Shown: positions 1 to 11,153, counted from the stretch's first letter. The stretch is DNA of 64,000 bases from Alcanivorax sp. (GCA_022565695.1 JAIUME010000003.1:269209-333208), one strand, 5' to 3'. The notes: generated from the sequence alone by a model not told the origin. Made by a program: numbers and translations.

Positions 1-29
1 TGGCGGATGAGCAGAATGTCAGTGGTCAT
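1..29 (-). CDS. Partial gene: N-terminus of a probable histidine phosphatase family protein
   Basis: Only the first nine codons lie in the window; the rest is beyond the left edge. On the minus strand an ATG at 29 follows a GGAG ribosome binding site five bases upstream and reads MTTDILLIR, with the next codon cut off after CA (His or Gln). A short hydrophobic strand followed by R-H is how the phosphoglycerate mutase-like histidine phosphatases begin (LLLIRHGET type). The family call is an inference from this fragment only. It lies 38 bases downstream of the EVE-domain gene on the same strand and could be cotranscribed with it. Confidence 0.4.
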
Positions 30-67
30 GAGTCTCCGGACCAGGGTTGTTTGGCGGATAGTGCCTG

Positions 68-529
68 TCAGGTCAGCACGTTCAATCGGGAAAGCATATA
101 GCCTGCGGCGGCGACATCAACCTCCTGAATGGATAGCCGGCCCCGATTGACCAGTTCCAGGTGGGCCAGTTGCGGTGTCTGTTTGACGGCCTTCAATGTG
201 AGCGGGTGTTCAGCATGGCCGCGGTAGGCGACATCCACGCGCACCCAGCGGGGCGCATCCTGGCTGGCGCGCGGGTCGAACCAGGGCGACTGCGGATCGA
301 ACTGGGTCGGGTCCGGGTAGGCGCTGCGCACCACTTCCGCCAGACCGACAATCGCCGGCACCTTGCAACTGGAGTGGTAAATGAACACGGTGTCGCCCTG
401 CTGCACGCTATCCCGCAGCCGGTTGCGGGCCTGGTAGTTGCGAATGCCTTCCCAGCCGCAGCGCTGTTCCCGCTGAAGATCGTCAATGCTGTAGGTGTCC
501 GGTTCGGTCTTGAACAGCCAGTACGCCAT
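68..529 (-). CDS. EVE domain-containing protein
   Basis: A 153-residue protein that consists of one EVE domain, a PUA-like fold thought to bind modified nucleotides or bases in nucleic acid. The diagnostic N-terminal YWLFKTEP (residues 3-10), the WEGIRNYQARN segment (26-36) and GDTVFIYHS (about 45-53) are all present, and the length is normal for the stand-alone bacterial family (about 150 residues, related to thymocyte nuclear protein 1). The ATG at 529 has a GAGG ribosome binding site six bases upstream. It is divergent from prmB. The exact ligand of these bacterial single-domain proteins is not established. Confidence 0.9.
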   Translation of the reverse strand: MAYWLFKTEPDTYSIDDLQREQRCGWEGIRNYQARNRLRDSVQQGDTVFIYHSSCKVPAIVGLAEVVRSAYPDPTQFDPQSPWFDPRASQDAPRWVRVDVAYRGHAEHPLTLKAVKQTPQLAHLELVNRGRLSIQEVDVAAAGYMLSRLNVLT

Positions 530-651
530 GGGCCGCCTCGTGTCATGCCAGTCTGTCGGTCATTGTAGCGGATCGCGTGGGCGTAGCGGGCATGATCAGC
601 AGGCGCGACGACGGTGGCGGATTCTGTGATAATCTTCGCCGCCGGAATGGG

Positions 652-1590
652 ATGGACAGCATGATCAGTGAACTCGAACAGCAACAGGCCAGCCAGGCGC
701 TGGTGACCGTGCGGGACTGCCTGCGCTGGGGCGAATCTGCCCTGCGTCGGGGTGAGGCCTTTTTAGGGCACGGCACCGATGATTATGGCGATGAAGCGCT
801 GAATCTTCTGCTGCATGTCCTCGGGCTGCCCTGGGATTCGGATCCGCGCTTGCTGGACGCGCGCTTGCTGCCGCTGGAGCTGGACGCCTATGTGGCGTTG
901 ATGACCCGGCGCGTGAATGAGCGTATGCCGGCCGCCTATCTGACCGGGCGCGCCTGGTTCTGCGGCCTGGAGTTCCGCGTGGATGAGCGCGTCCTGGTGC
1001 CGCGCTCGCCGCTGGCGGAGCTGATCGAGCAGGGGTTTGAACCCTGGGTCGTGCCCGAGCAGGTGCACCGGGTGCTGGATCTGTGTACCGGCAGCGGCTG
1101 CATCGCCATCGCGCTGGCGGCGGCCATGCCCCACGCCCAGGTGGATGCCTCGGATATCTCGGCGGACGCCCTGGCAGTGTGCCGTGACAATATTGCGCTG
1201 CACGGGGCGGAGAATCAGGTCCGGGCACTGCAGGGCGACGGGCTTGGTGCGGCGGAAGGTCGCTATGATCTGATTGTGACCAACCCGCCTTACGTCGACG
1301 CACAGGATATGGCCAGCCTGCCGGAAGAGTACCGCCACGAGCCAGTGCTGGCGCTGGCCTCCGGCGCCGACGGGCTGGATTTTACCCGGCGGCTGCTACG
1401 GGAAGCGCCGGAGTATCTGACCGAGCATGGTGTGCTGATCGTCGAGGTGGGCAACAGCTGGGAATCCATGCTGCAGGTCTGGCCTGAGGTGCCCTTTTTC
1501 TGGTTTGAATTCGAGCGAGGCGGGCACGGCGTCTTCATGCTGACCCGCGATCAGTTGCTGGCCCACGCAGCGGCGTTTGCGGCGGGCTGA
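652..1590 (+). CDS. prmB: 50S ribosomal protein L3 N5-glutamine methyltransferase PrmB
   Basis: Transfers a methyl group from S-adenosylmethionine to a glutamine side chain of ribosomal protein L3. The protein is 312 residues from the ATG at 652 (MDSMISEL...), close to the about 310 of the family. The SAM-binding motif DLCTGSGCIAIA is at about residue 142, and the catalytic NPPY signature that holds the target glutamine amide is at 211-214. The open frame extends upstream to 577, but the added 25 residues are basic, unlike the family and lack a ribosome binding site, so 652 (or the ATG at 661) is preferred. PrmB rather than PrmC is supported by the position just before aroC, as in pseudomonads, and by the helical N-terminal half. 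Confidence 0.93.
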   Translation: MDSMISELEQQQASQALVTVRDCLRWGESALRRGEAFLGHGTDDYGDEALNLLLHVLGLPWDSDPRLLDARLLPLELDAYVALMTRRVNERMPAAYLTGRAWFCGLEFRVDERVLVPRSPLAELIEQGFEPWVVPEQVHRVLDLCTGSGCIAIALAAAMPHAQVDASDISADALAVCRDNIALHGAENQVRALQGDGLGAAEGRYDLIVTNPPYVDAQDMASLPEEYRHEPVLALASGADGLDFTRRLLREAPEYLTEHGVLIVEVGNSWESMLQVWPEVPFFWFEFERGGHGVFMLTRDQLLAHAAAFAAG

Positions 1591-1597
1591 GCAGTCA

Positions 1598-1636
1598 GAG
1601 AGACTTACTTGAGAGACTTACTTGAGAGACTTAACG
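1598..1636 (+). repeat. 13-bp tandem repeat, three copies, between prmB and aroC
   Basis: Units gagagacttactt at 1598-1610 and 1611-1623 are identical; the third, 1624-1636, matches for nine bases and then diverges. It begins eight bases after the prmB stop codon and makes up a third of the prmB-aroC spacer. No protein-coding or hairpin role is visible. It is one of the short tandem duplications that recur at gene junctions in this window. Confidence 0.9.
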
Positions 1637-1702
1637 GGCACCGGTCGCCAGCGATGACAGTCATGTCACGCAGATCGGGCCTGACAGACAGGGCAGGTGA
1701 AT

Positions 1703-2824
1703 ATGGCAGGTAACAGCTTTGGTGAACTCTTCCGTGTCACCACCTTCGGTGAGAGTCACGGTCCGGCGCTGGGCGCCATTGTTGACGGCTGCCCGCCCGG
1801 GCTGGCGCTGTCGGAAGCGGACCTGCAGGGGGAGCTGGACCGGCGTAAACCGGGTACCAGCCGTTACACGACCCAGCGTCGTGAGCCGGATCAGGTGCGT
1901 ATTCTTTCCGGTGTGTTTGAAGGTAAAACCACGGGCTGCCCGATCGGGCTGCTGATCGAGAATACCGACCAGAAATCCAAGGACTACTCGGATATCGCCA
2001 GCACCTTCCGGCCCGGCCATGCGGATTACACCTACCACCGCAAGTACGGCTTTCGTGACTACCGGGGGGGCGGGCGTTCGTCTGCCCGCGAGACCGCCAT
2101 GCGCGTCGCGGCGGGCGCCATTGCGCGCAAATGCCTGGCCGAGCAGTTTGGTGTGCGTATCTACGGGGGCGTTGTCCAGATCGGCCACGTACGCGCGACG
2201 GCGTTCGACTGGAACACGGTCAACGACAATCCGTTCTTTTTCCCGGATGCGGCACAGGTGCCGGCGCTGGAGCAATTGATCAACGGCCTGCGCAAGGATG
2301 GCTCCTCCATCGGTGCGCGCGTCAATGTCTACGCCGAGGGTGTCCCGGCAGGGTGGGGCGAGCCGGTGTTCGACCGTCTGGATGCCGATCTGGCCCGGGC
2401 AATGATGAGCATCAATGCGGTCAAGGCGGTGGAGATCGGCGACGGCTTCGCTGTGGTCGAACAGCGCGGCGAGCAGCATCGTGACGAAATGACCCCTGAC
2501 GGCTTCCTCAGCAATCATGCCGGTGGCGTGCTGGGTGGCGTGACATCCGGCCAGCGCATCAAGGTCTCCATGGCGCTGAAGCCGACATCCAGCATCCTGA
2601 TTCCCGGACAGTCCGTGGATGTGAACGGCCAACCGGCTGAAGTCGTCACCAAGGGACGCCACGACCCTTGTGTGGGCATACGTGCTACGCCGATCGCCGA
2701 AGCCATGCTGGCACTGGTACTGATGGATCACTGTATGCGTCATCGCGCCCAGTGCGGTGACGTGCAGCCCTCTGGCGTGCCTGTTCCGCCTGGCCTGGAT
2801 CACGACGTAACGGGCCAGGGTTGA
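1703..2824 (+). CDS. aroC: Chorismate synthase
   Basis: Last step of the shikimate pathway: 5-enolpyruvylshikimate-3-phosphate to chorismate, using reduced FMN, in the cytoplasm. The protein starts [20 protein letters not shown], almost the same as the E. coli enzyme, and keeps the family signatures [17 protein letters not shown] and the C-terminal [18 protein letters not shown]. Length is 373 residues, normal. The ATG at 1703 is preferred over the GTG at 1697 because it matches the conserved N-terminus; GGGCAGGTGA is upstream. The next gene starts at a TTG that overlaps its stop codon, so the two are probably translationally coupled. It provides chorismate for the tryptophan genes further along the window. 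Confidence 0.98.
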   Translation: MAGNSFGELFRVTTFGESHGPALGAIVDGCPPGLALSEADLQGELDRRKPGTSRYTTQRREPDQVRILSGVFEGKTTGCPIGLLIENTDQKSKDYSDIASTFRPGHADYTYHRKYGFRDYRGGGRSSARETAMRVAAGAIARKCLAEQFGVRIYGGVVQIGHVRATAFDWNTVNDNPFFFPDAAQVPALEQLINGLRKDGSSIGARVNVYAEGVPAGWGEPVFDRLDADLARAMMSINAVKAVEIGDGFAVVEQRGEQHRDEMTPDGFLSNHAGGVLGGVTSGQRIKVSMALKPTSSILIPGQSVDVNGQPAEVVTKGRHDPCVGIRATPIAEAMLALVLMDHCMRHRAQCGDVQPSGVPVPPGLDHDVTGQG

Positions 2825-3993
2825 GCGTACCGGGCATGCGGGGAATGCCCTGGTACTGGCGCCTGTCTGCGTTTTACCTGTTCTATTTCGCGCTACTCGG
2901 CGTGTTGGTGCCGTACTGGAGTCTGTATCTCCGGGATGATGGCTTCAGCGCTGCCGAGATAGGGCTGCTCATGGCCGTCCCGCAAATCACCAAGATCGGT
3001 GCGCCGAATCTGTGGGGCTGGCTGGCCGACACCACCGGGCAACGCTTGCGCATCATTCGCACCGGTAACCTGCTGGCAGCCGTGATCTTTACCGGTGTGT
3101 TTTTCGCCGAGGGTTTCTGGTGGATGCTGCTGGTGCTGGCGGGTTTCAGTTTCTTCTGGAATGCGGTGCTGGCCCAGTTCGAAGTACTGACCCTGAGTGC
3201 CCTCGGGCGCCACAGTGATCGCTACAGTCAGATCCGGGTGTGGGGTTCGGTGGGTTTTGTGCTGGCGGTGCTGGTGCTGGGCAGAGTCCTGGATAGCGCG
3301 CCGGTATCGGTGGTGCCCTGGGTCTTGCTGGGCCTGCTCTGGGCCATCTGGCTGTGCACGCTGACACTGCCCGAGCAACCGCAGGGGCATCAGCGACCGG
3401 TCAGCGGTGGCTTGCTTGCATTGCTGCAGCGTCGCGAGGTGGTGATCTTTTTTGTCTGCGCATTCCTGATGCAGATGTCCCACGGCCCCTATTACACCTT
3501 CTACACCATCTACCTCGTGGACATGGGCATCAGCCGCAGTATTGCCGGGCAGCTGTGGGCGTTCGGGGTGGTTGCGGAGGTGGCGGTCTTTCTGCTCATG
3601 CACCGGCTGCTGGAGCGGCATTCGCTGGCCCTGATTATTCAGGCGAGCCTGCTGCTGGCGGCGCTTCGCTGGCTGATCATTGCCACCCAGGCGGACAGCA
3701 TGAGCATGCTGGTGCTGGCTCAGGTGCTGCATGCGGCCAGCTTTGGCAGCTTCCACGCCGCGTCCATGGCCTGGCTGCATCGCACGTTTCGTGACGGGCA
3801 TGCGGGGCAGGGGCAGGCGCTTTACTCCAGCCTGGGATTTGGTGCCGGTTGGGCGGTGGGCGCAACCCTCGCCGGTCTGTTCTGGGACCAGCTCGGGGGC
3901 ACCAGCTTCCTGCTCGCGGCGGGTGTGGCGTTGTTTGCCGCGATACTGGCGTTGCTGTTTTTGCGTACACCCGTTTCTGACAAAGCGCCCTGA
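2821..3993 (+). CDS. Major facilitator superfamily transporter, HcaT-like (nucleoside/3-phenylpropionate permease-type)
   Basis: A 390-residue inner-membrane protein with about twelve hydrophobic segments and the MFS_1-like organisation of HcaT/YhhS-type permeases. The [27 protein letters not shown] opening has an aromatic start and a conserved GVLVPYW in the first helix; [11 protein letters not shown] (about 136-146) is typical of this subgroup, and the second half repeats the pattern. The substrate cannot be told from sequence. The likely start is TTG 2821, overlapping the aroC stop by four bases; ATGs at 2836 and 2845 are alternatives. It is convergent with the phospholipase D-like gene, 13 bases away, with no obvious terminator between them. 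Confidence 0.85.
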   Translation: MSVPGMRGMPWYWRLSAFYLFYFALLGVLVPYWSLYLRDDGFSAAEIGLLMAVPQITKIGAPNLWGWLADTTGQRLRIIRTGNLLAAVIFTGVFFAEGFWWMLLVLAGFSFFWNAVLAQFEVLTLSALGRHSDRYSQIRVWGSVGFVLAVLVLGRVLDSAPVSVVPWVLLGLLWAIWLCTLTLPEQPQGHQRPVSGGLLALLQRREVVIFFVCAFLMQMSHGPYYTFYTIYLVDMGISRSIAGQLWAFGVVAEVAVFLLMHRLLERHSLALIIQASLLLAALRWLIIATQADSMSMLVLAQVLHAASFGSFHAASMAWLHRTFRDGHAGQGQALYSSLGFGAGWAVGATLAGLFWDQLGGTSFLLAAGVALFAAILALLFLRTPVSDKAP

Positions 3994-4006
3994 TCTGCAA
4001 CCCTGA

Positions 4007-5242
4007 TCAATCCGCCGTATGCCGCGCAGTCGCCGTGGCCCAGATGCCCTTCGCCAGAGACAGAAGACGCAGCCCGATGACGTGCCAGAACGCGGTGCGG
4101 GCGCGAGTCAGCGCGCCGCGCTGATGCCAGGCGTCACGTGTGACGTGCACGGATTCGGTGTTCAGAAATGATTTCAGCACAGTCATACGCGCGGCAAATC
4201 CCTGATCAACCGTTTCCACGTTGGCCTCAAGGTTCCAGCTACTGTTCCAGACGTCGTAGTTGAAAGATCCCATGGTGCTCCAGTGATCGACTCTGGCCGC
4301 CTTGAGATGCAGAAAGCGGGCCTGGTATTCATGAATCTGCACGCCTGCATCCAGCAGGCGCTGGTAATAATGCTGCCCGGCATAGCGGATCACGGGGTGA
4401 TCTGTGTGCTCGCCGGCCAGCGTCAGATGCACACTGACACCGCGTCGCGCGGCGATCAGCAGTGCCTTGTACAGTGACCGTGGTGGCAGGAAATAGGGCG
4501 TGCACAGCCAGACTTCCTTGCGTGCCCGCAGGATGCGGCGCACCAGCGTCCTGATCAGGGGATTCCTGCGGCCACCCCGGGCCGCGCTGACGCGCGTCCA
4601 GGTGGTATTGCGCCGGTCCTGCCGCACCGGCTGCGGGGGATGCGTCGTCAGGCGCCAACGTACGGCGCCGCTCACGGGGCCGGCGTCCGCGAGGCGCCAG
4701 GCCTGATCGAACAGCATCCGCAGATCGGCCACCACCGGGCCACGACAGGCCAGCATGGCGTCCATCCAGGCATTGTCACCGTGAAAGCGCGGGTCGTATC
4801 GGTCATCGATACCCATACCGCCTACCCAGGCGCGCTCGTCATCGACAATGATCACTTTACGATGATCGCGGACCAGCGCGCTGATCAGATGGCCCATCCG
4901 TACCGGATTGAACAGCAGCAGTGTAACGCCAGCGTCTCGCAAACGCTGCTGGTCCCGCGTGGTGAGCGCCGCGCTGCCGATGTCGTCGAGCAATAACCGA
5001 ACCGCCACACCGCGCTTGACGGCAGCGCGGAACACAGCAAGCCATTCGTCAAACAGCACACCGGAGCTGCACATATAGAGTTCGATGCAGATGCTGGTTT
5101 GCGCGCTTTGCATGGCAGTGCGGATATGCGGCAGAAAGCGCTGCCCGCCGGTCTGGATCGACAGGGTGCAGCGGCTGCGCCAGGGCCAGCTCAGTCGTCC
5201 TGTGACGCTGTCTGCGCCCGCTATCAATGCTGTTGGCTTCAT
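4007..5242 (-). CDS. Phospholipase D-like protein, ClsB-type cardiolipin synthase
   Basis: A 411-residue protein with two complete HKD motifs, the catalytic signature of the phospholipase D superfamily: H127-x-K129-x4-D134 in DHRKVIIVDD and H312-x-K314-x4-D319 in LHLKAARVD, each followed by the usual G-S/G-x-N-like stretch (GGMGI, MGSFNYD). The spacing and length match E. coli ClsB (about 413 residues), which joins phospholipids to make cardiolipin. There is no N-terminal membrane anchor like that of ClsA. Both active sites look intact, so the enzyme should work; the head-group acceptor is not predictable. Alternative: another PLD-family phosphatidyltransferase. Confidence 0.87.
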   Translation of the reverse strand: MKPTALIAGADSVTGRLSWPWRSRCTLSIQTGGQRFLPHIRTAMQSAQTSICIELYMCSSGVLFDEWLAVFRAAVKRGVAVRLLLDDIGSAALTTRDQQRLRDAGVTLLLFNPVRMGHLISALVRDHRKVIIVDDERAWVGGMGIDDRYDPRFHGDNAWMDAMLACRGPVVADLRMLFDQAWRLADAGPVSGAVRWRLTTHPPQPVRQDRRNTTWTRVSAARGGRRNPLIRTLVRRILRARKEVWLCTPYFLPPRSLYKALLIAARRGVSVHLTLAGEHTDHPVIRYAGQHYYQRLLDAGVQIHEYQARFLHLKAARVDHWSTMGSFNYDVWNSSWNLEANVETVDQGFAARMTVLKSFLNTESVHVTRDAWHQRGALTRARTAFWHVIGLRLLSLAKGIWATATARHTAD

Positions 5243-5529
5243 GCGGCGATAGTAACCCGTCGAATCAGGCGGTGTAATTGTTATGGTGGGTGGGTCCGGT
5301 TTCGTCGTAAAAGCGATGTAAAATGTGAAGCTGGTACGGTCGTTTGGTTATTTCGGGTGACGCATAACGGGGCATAAACTGGCAGTATTTCGAAATCGGT
5401 AGTGAACACGTATACACTGAAAGTGCATGTGTGCATGCAGGCATGTCTATGGTTGCCGATATTTGAAGATCACCGATCAACGGTGGCATTTCAAGAATAA
5501 TGGCCCTTATCAAGGGGCGGGAGTGCAGT

Positions 5530-7086
5530 ATGAAACGTTATTTACCGGGCGTCCGGATGATGCCCTGTGTTGCCGGGGTTGCGCTGACAATCACCAGTAC
5601 GGTTGCTTCGGGTGCTGGCTTTGAGCTGCCCCAGCGAGGCATCAAGGAAATGGGTATAGGGTTCGCAGGCTCTGCCGCACTGCTGGAGGATGCCTCCGCA
5701 GTGGCCAACAACCCGGCCGGCCTGATGCGTTTGCAAGGGCGTCAGGTCAGCGGTGGTGTGACATTGATCCGCTCCGGTTTCGATTACGACGTGAGCGTAC
5801 AGCGCGAACTGATTGATGGTACCGGCGGAACCGTTCCGGGTCGCGAAAGCGGCAGCATTTCAGCATTGTCGGTGGCGCCCCATGTGTATTACAGCCAGCG
5901 TTTGTCTGAAAACGCGGCGATAGGCTTTGGCATCTACGCGCCCTTTGGCTCCACCACCAGCTACCCTGAAGAGTGGGCCGGGCGTTACCACGCGACCGAT
6001 ACAGACATTACCACCGTCAACTTCAATCCGGCCTTCGCCTGGCGCGTCAGCGACACCGTGTCGATGGGCCTGGGCGTGGTCATCCAGCGTTTCGAGGGCG
6101 ACTTCCGCAATACCATCGATCTGGGTTATCTGGTGGCCGACCAGGTCATCGAGGAGCTTGAGAACAATAACCTTGCCAGTCTGCGCGAGGGTCGACAGAA
6201 CCTCGTCGACAGGATGGCCCATCAGTTCGATGTCGATAACACCATGATCGTGGACAGCTGGGGCTACGGGTTCAACTTCGGCGTGCTGTGGGAGCCCAAC
6301 GAACGGAGTCGTGTGGGCTTCAACTATGCCAGTGCTGTGCGGCAGGTCGCCGATGGTGACGCGAAACGCCCTCAGGCAGAGGATCCGGCTTTCCAGCAGG
6401 AACTGGAGGATGCCATTGCCGCGACTCAGATCTGGGGCATTGGTTTCTTACCCAGCACCATCGGCGCCTTGCAGCCAGCCTCTGCAACGGAAGGCGCAGA
6501 ACGCGCCGTCGGGCCGCTCGGTGCCCAGGGCGGGAAGGTGCAGCTGATCACGACAATGCCGGAGGTGGCGACCCTGAGTGGCTATCACCAGCTTTTCGAC
6601 TCGCTGGCCATCACCGGCGGTGTCACCTGGACAAACTGGAGCCGGTTGGATGAATTGCGCTTTACCTACCCGGACAGCTCCGACCGTGGCGGCAGTGATA
6701 TCACTGGTTCCGGGGATGATGTGCGCCGGCGTGATCTGGTGGTGCCGTTCGAATGGGAGGACACCTTCCGTTACGGGGTCGGCGCAATCTTTACCGGCAT
6801 TGATAACTGGGCGTTGCGGGCAGGCTTCAGCTACGACGAAAGCCCCGTGCCCAATCCGGAGCGTCGGACAGCGCGCGGTCCGGATAGCGACCGTATGATC
6901 TATGCATTGGGTGCCGGCTGGCAGTGGCGGGAAAATCTTTCGATAGATGTGGGTTACACCTATACCCACTTCGCGTCATCGCGCATCAATAACCGGGAAA
7001 ACCCGGCGGGCTCCCAACATCGCATGGAAGGCAGTTACAGCGGCGGGCTGCACAATATCGGTGTGCAGGCCAACTATCTGTTCTGA
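5530..7086 (+). CDS. FadL-family outer-membrane channel for long-chain fatty acids or hydrocarbons
   Basis: A 518-residue outer-membrane beta-barrel protein with a signal peptide (MKRYLPGVRMM then a hydrophobic stretch ending SGA about residue 27). The mature start GFELPQRGIKEMGIGFAGSAALLEDASAVANNPAGL is the FadL N-terminal hatch pattern, with the conserved NPAG (about residues 61-64), and it ends in F, as outer-membrane barrels do. FadL proteins take up hydrophobic molecules by diffusion; in hydrocarbon degraders relatives carry alkanes or aromatics. It is longer than E. coli FadL (446), with acidic, glycine-rich loops around residues 270-410. The ATG at 5530 is chosen because the signal peptide starts there and GGGAGTG lies upstream; the frame is open from 5500. 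It is monocistronic. Confidence 0.9.
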   Translation: MKRYLPGVRMMPCVAGVALTITSTVASGAGFELPQRGIKEMGIGFAGSAALLEDASAVANNPAGLMRLQGRQVSGGVTLIRSGFDYDVSVQRELIDGTGGTVPGRESGSISALSVAPHVYYSQRLSENAAIGFGIYAPFGSTTSYPEEWAGRYHATDTDITTVNFNPAFAWRVSDTVSMGLGVVIQRFEGDFRNTIDLGYLVADQVIEELENNNLASLREGRQNLVDRMAHQFDVDNTMIVDSWGYGFNFGVLWEPNERSRVGFNYASAVRQVADGDAKRPQAEDPAFQQELEDAIAATQIWGIGFLPSTIGALQPASATEGAERAVGPLGAQGGKVQLITTMPEVATLSGYHQLFDSLAITGGVTWTNWSRLDELRFTYPDSSDRGGSDITGSGDDVRRRDLVVPFEWEDTFRYGVGAIFTGIDNWALRAGFSYDESPVPNPERRTARGPDSDRMIYALGAGWQWRENLSIDVGYTYTHFASSRINNRENPAGSQHRMEGSYSGGLHNIGVQANYLF

Positions 7087-7092
7087 GCTCGC

Positions 7093-7116
7093 TGTTCTGA
7101 TGTTCTGAGTTCTGAC
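7093..7116 (+). repeat. 8-bp tandem repeat (tgttctga), three copies after the fadL-type gene
   Basis: tgttctga at 7093-7100 and 7101-7108, then gttctgac at 7109-7116, starting seven bases after the stop codon, whose own context ttctga matches. It lies between the coding end and the hairpin at 7126-7148. Confidence 0.8.
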
Positions 7117-7125
7117 CGGGCTGGC

Positions 7126-7148
7126 CCCGGGCTGATGGTCAGCCCGGG
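7126..7148. terminator. Hairpin between convergent genes, probable bidirectional terminator
   Basis: CCCGGGCTGA, loop TGG, TCAGCCCGGG: a perfect 10-bp GC-rich stem. It overlaps the stop codon of fghA (minus strand) and lies 40 bases after the fadL-type gene. There is no U-run on either side, so it may stop transcription poorly alone or act as an mRNA 3-prime protector. Confidence 0.6.
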
Positions 7149-7993
7149 CTCAACCCAAGATGGCGGGCGTGATAGCGCAGATGGTCGTCAATGAAGCTGG
7201 TGATGAAATAGTAACTGTGGTCATAGTCTTCATGGCGCCGCAAGCTCAGCGGATGATCATGCTGCTGGCAGACGCTTTCCAGCATATCCGGCATCAACTG
7301 CTCGGCCAGAAAATTGTCCGCCAGGCCCTGATCAACGAACAGTGGTTGTTTCGACCTGCCTTCGGCAATCAGTGCGCACGCATCATAGGTAGCCCAGTCT
7401 GCTTCGTTGTCACCGAGATAGCCGCTGAAGGCCTTGCGCCCCCAGGGGCAGCCTGTCGGATGGGCAATCGGCGCAAAGGCTGATACAGACGCGTAGCGCC
7501 CGGGTTGCCTGAGTGCGCAAACCAGCGCGCCATGCCCGCCCATGGAATGACCGCTGATGGCTTCGGCATCACTCAGCGGGAACAGGGCACGTACAAGTGC
7601 GGGCAGTTCCTTCGTGACGTAATCGTACATGTGGTAATGCGCATTCCAGGGCGCCTGCGTGGCATTGACGTAGAAGCCGGCCCCTGAGCCGAAATCATAG
7701 CTCTCATGCTCGCCGGGCAGGTCGGTACCGCGCGGGCTGGTGTCGGGGCAGATGACCGCCAGGCCGAGTTTCGCGGCCAGCCGGAAGGCGCCCGCCTTGC
7801 TGGAAAAATTCTCGTCGGTGCAGGTTAGCCCGGACAGCCACCAGAGCGTTGGCACGTCACCGTTTTCTGCGGCCGGTGGCAGGAACAGGGCAAACACCAT
7901 ATCGCAATCGAGTACGCTGGAATGATGGCGTATGCGATGCAGCCAGCCGCCGTGGCATCGTATGCGAGCAAGCGTTTCGGTAGATGTGTTCAT
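7139..7993 (-). CDS. fghA: S-formylglutathione hydrolase
   Basis: Hydrolyses S-formylglutathione to formate and glutathione, the second step of glutathione-dependent formaldehyde detoxification. The 284-residue protein is full length for this esterase-D type alpha/beta hydrolase. It has the nucleophile elbow GHSMGGHGAL (Ser about 150), the family segment LTCTDENF (about 54-61) and the C-terminal DYDHSYYFI with the catalytic His. It is the second gene of an operon with frmA, 48 bases downstream of it. Its 3-prime end falls inside the hairpin shared with the convergent fadL-type gene. Confidence 0.96.
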   Translation of the reverse strand: MNTSTETLARIRCHGGWLHRIRHHSSVLDCDMVFALFLPPAAENGDVPTLWWLSGLTCTDENFSSKAGAFRLAAKLGLAVICPDTSPRGTDLPGEHESYDFGSGAGFYVNATQAPWNAHYHMYDYVTKELPALVRALFPLSDAEAISGHSMGGHGALVCALRQPGRYASVSAFAPIAHPTGCPWGRKAFSGYLGDNEADWATYDACALIAEGRSKQPLFVDQGLADNFLAEQLMPDMLESVCQQHDHPLSLRRHEDYDHSYYFITSFIDDHLRYHARHLGLSPG

Positions 7994-8041
7994 ACACTCT
8001 CTCTGTTGTCTGTTGCGCGCCGGGGCAGGGCAGCTGCCGGG

Positions 8042-9450
<1,409 letters not shown>

Positions 9451-10272
9451 ATGAACAACAAAGCAAGATATCTGGAGCAGTTGATGAGCATGGCTGCCAG
9501 GCAACCGGATTACCTCTCCACCTTCTACGCCACCTTGCTGGATGCGACGCTTTATATTCTGGGCAGGACCCCGACGCCGCAGCCGGATCTGATACGACTG
9601 CGGGGCGATATACGATTGAGGGGCAATGTGGCCAGCCCGGTCAGCCGACGCGACCTGATGCCGGGCAACGGTGTACTGGTACAGCACTGGTACCTTGATG
9701 ATGGTACCCGAGTGCTGCCCTGCTTCACTTCACTGGCGGCGCTGCGGCTGGCTATCGATGACGACAGTGCCTATCTGGCGCTGCGCGCCCGGGATCTGTT
9801 TGCCATGACCCGCGGGAACACCCTTGTACTGAATCCCTGTCTTGCTGTGAGCAGAATCCTCTGGCCCGGCGATATCGACATGCTGATGGAGCAGGACGCC
9901 ATGGATATTCGCAACTGCGTACTGGGTGTGCCCGAACATTACCCGCAATCAATGGCGGAGGCGCTTGCCCGCACCTTGAGCCGATATCCGGAAGTCAGGC
10001 GAGCCTGGCTGGCGCAAGTGCTGAATGACCCCGCCGCGAAGCAGCATCTGGTGGTGGCGCTGGAGATTGACGGCGATGCTGACGACGTGCTGCGCGAGAC
10101 TGGCATCGTGGCCAGCAGCCATGTTGGTGAGGCCCAGCTGCTGGATCTATGCCGTATTCAGGTAGACCGGGCAGGGCTGGCTGAGGAGTTTCTGGCCGAG
10201 GCCCCGCCGTTCTATGAGCGCGTCTGGGGGCGCAAACTGGCGATGTCGCCGGATGCCATCGGTCACGCCTGA
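9451..10272 (+). CDS. SseB-family protein
   Basis: A 273-residue protein that looks like SseB (enhanced serine sensitivity protein B). The N-terminal domain (about residues 1-125) holds the SseB core, with LPCFTSLAALRLAI and LNPC; the C-terminal domain (about 150-260) has the pattern SRYPEVRRAWLAQVL...HLVVALEIDGD...ER of the SseB C-terminal domain. The molecular function of SseB is not known. The start is taken at ATG 9451 (MNNKARYLEQL) with AGGGGAC seven bases upstream; an ATG at 9433 is also possible. Its end overlaps the convergent LysR gene by ten bases. Confidence 0.75.
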   Translation: MNNKARYLEQLMSMAARQPDYLSTFYATLLDATLYILGRTPTPQPDLIRLRGDIRLRGNVASPVSRRDLMPGNGVLVQHWYLDDGTRVLPCFTSLAALRLAIDDDSAYLALRARDLFAMTRGNTLVLNPCLAVSRILWPGDIDMLMEQDAMDIRNCVLGVPEHYPQSMAEALARTLSRYPEVRRAWLAQVLNDPAAKQHLVVALEIDGDADDVLRETGIVASSHVGEAQLLDLCRIQVDRAGLAEEFLAEAPPFYERVWGRKLAMSPDAIGHA

Positions 10273-11132
10273 TCCTGGAGCAGTGCCAGAAAGTGCCGCC
10301 CTGCATTGGAGAGACTGCGCGCCGGGTGCATGACATAGCCCAGCTGGCGCACAGGCAGCTGGGTGGTGACGGGCAACGTACGGACCTGATCATCCAGCAT
10401 GGTGGCCGGCAAGACACTCCAGCCCAGCCCGATGGAGACCATCATGTAGATGGTTTCCAGATAGTTGGTCGACATGGAGATGTTGAGGGTCAGGTCATGG
10501 TCGTCAAACAGCTTCTCGACAATACGGCGGGTGAAGGTCACCGGGGAGGGCAGAATGGCGCTGTAAGCAGTGAGCATCTCCAGGCTGACTTCCTGTGCCT
10601 GGGCGAGGGGATGCTCCGGTGCTGCCATGAACACCAGTGGATCCTGCCAGATCACCTCGCTGGTTACCCTCGGGTCAGGCGCCGGCGGCAGGGTGACCAC
10701 GCCAAGCTCCAGATCCCCCTGTAATACGCCCTCCCAGGCTTCCTCCGAATCAATAAAGTGGATATCCAGCTGCACCGTCGGATAGCGGCGCGAAAACTGC
10801 CGCAGCACCGGCGGCAGGCGATGCAGCCCGATATGGTGGCTGGTGCCGATGCGCAGGGTGCCGCCGACCTGTCCCGCCAGGTTGCTGATCGCGCGGCTGG
10901 TGTCCTCCATGTCCCGCAGGATGTTGCGGGCCCGTGGCAGAAGTGCCTGGCCCGCCTCAGTCAGGTGCACCTGCCTGCCGATGCGGTCGAACAGTCGTGT
11001 GCCAAGCTGCTGTTCCAGCAGGGCGATACGCTTGCTGATGGCGGGCTGGGTGACAAACAGTGCTTCGGCGGCGGTCGAAAAGCTGCCGTGATCGGTCACC
11101 GCCAGAAAGGCCTGCAGGCTATGGGTATCCAT
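10263..11132 (-). CDS. LysR-family transcriptional regulator divergent from leuC
   Basis: A 289-residue regulator. Residues 1-60 form the LysR winged helix-turn-helix (LQAFLAVTDHGSFSTAAEALFVTQPAISKRIALLEQQLG pattern), and residues 90-289 the periplasmic-binding-like effector domain. In related gammaproteobacteria a LysR gene sits divergently upstream of leuC at this place and is thought to control the leucine genes or itself; the effector is unknown. A palindrome fitting the LysR T-N11-A rule lies 22 bases before its start codon (11154-11168). Confidence 0.93.
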   Translation of the reverse strand: MDTHSLQAFLAVTDHGSFSTAAEALFVTQPAISKRIALLEQQLGTRLFDRIGRQVHLTEAGQALLPRARNILRDMEDTSRAISNLAGQVGGTLRIGTSHHIGLHRLPPVLRQFSRRYPTVQLDIHFIDSEEAWEGVLQGDLELGVVTLPPAPDPRVTSEVIWQDPLVFMAAPEHPLAQAQEVSLEMLTAYSAILPSPVTFTRRIVEKLFDDHDLTLNISMSTNYLETIYMMVSIGLGWSVLPATMLDDQVRTLPVTTQLPVRQLGYVMHPARSLSNAGRHFLALLQDQA

Positions 11133-11153
11133 GGGGTTATCCTGAGTCGTGTC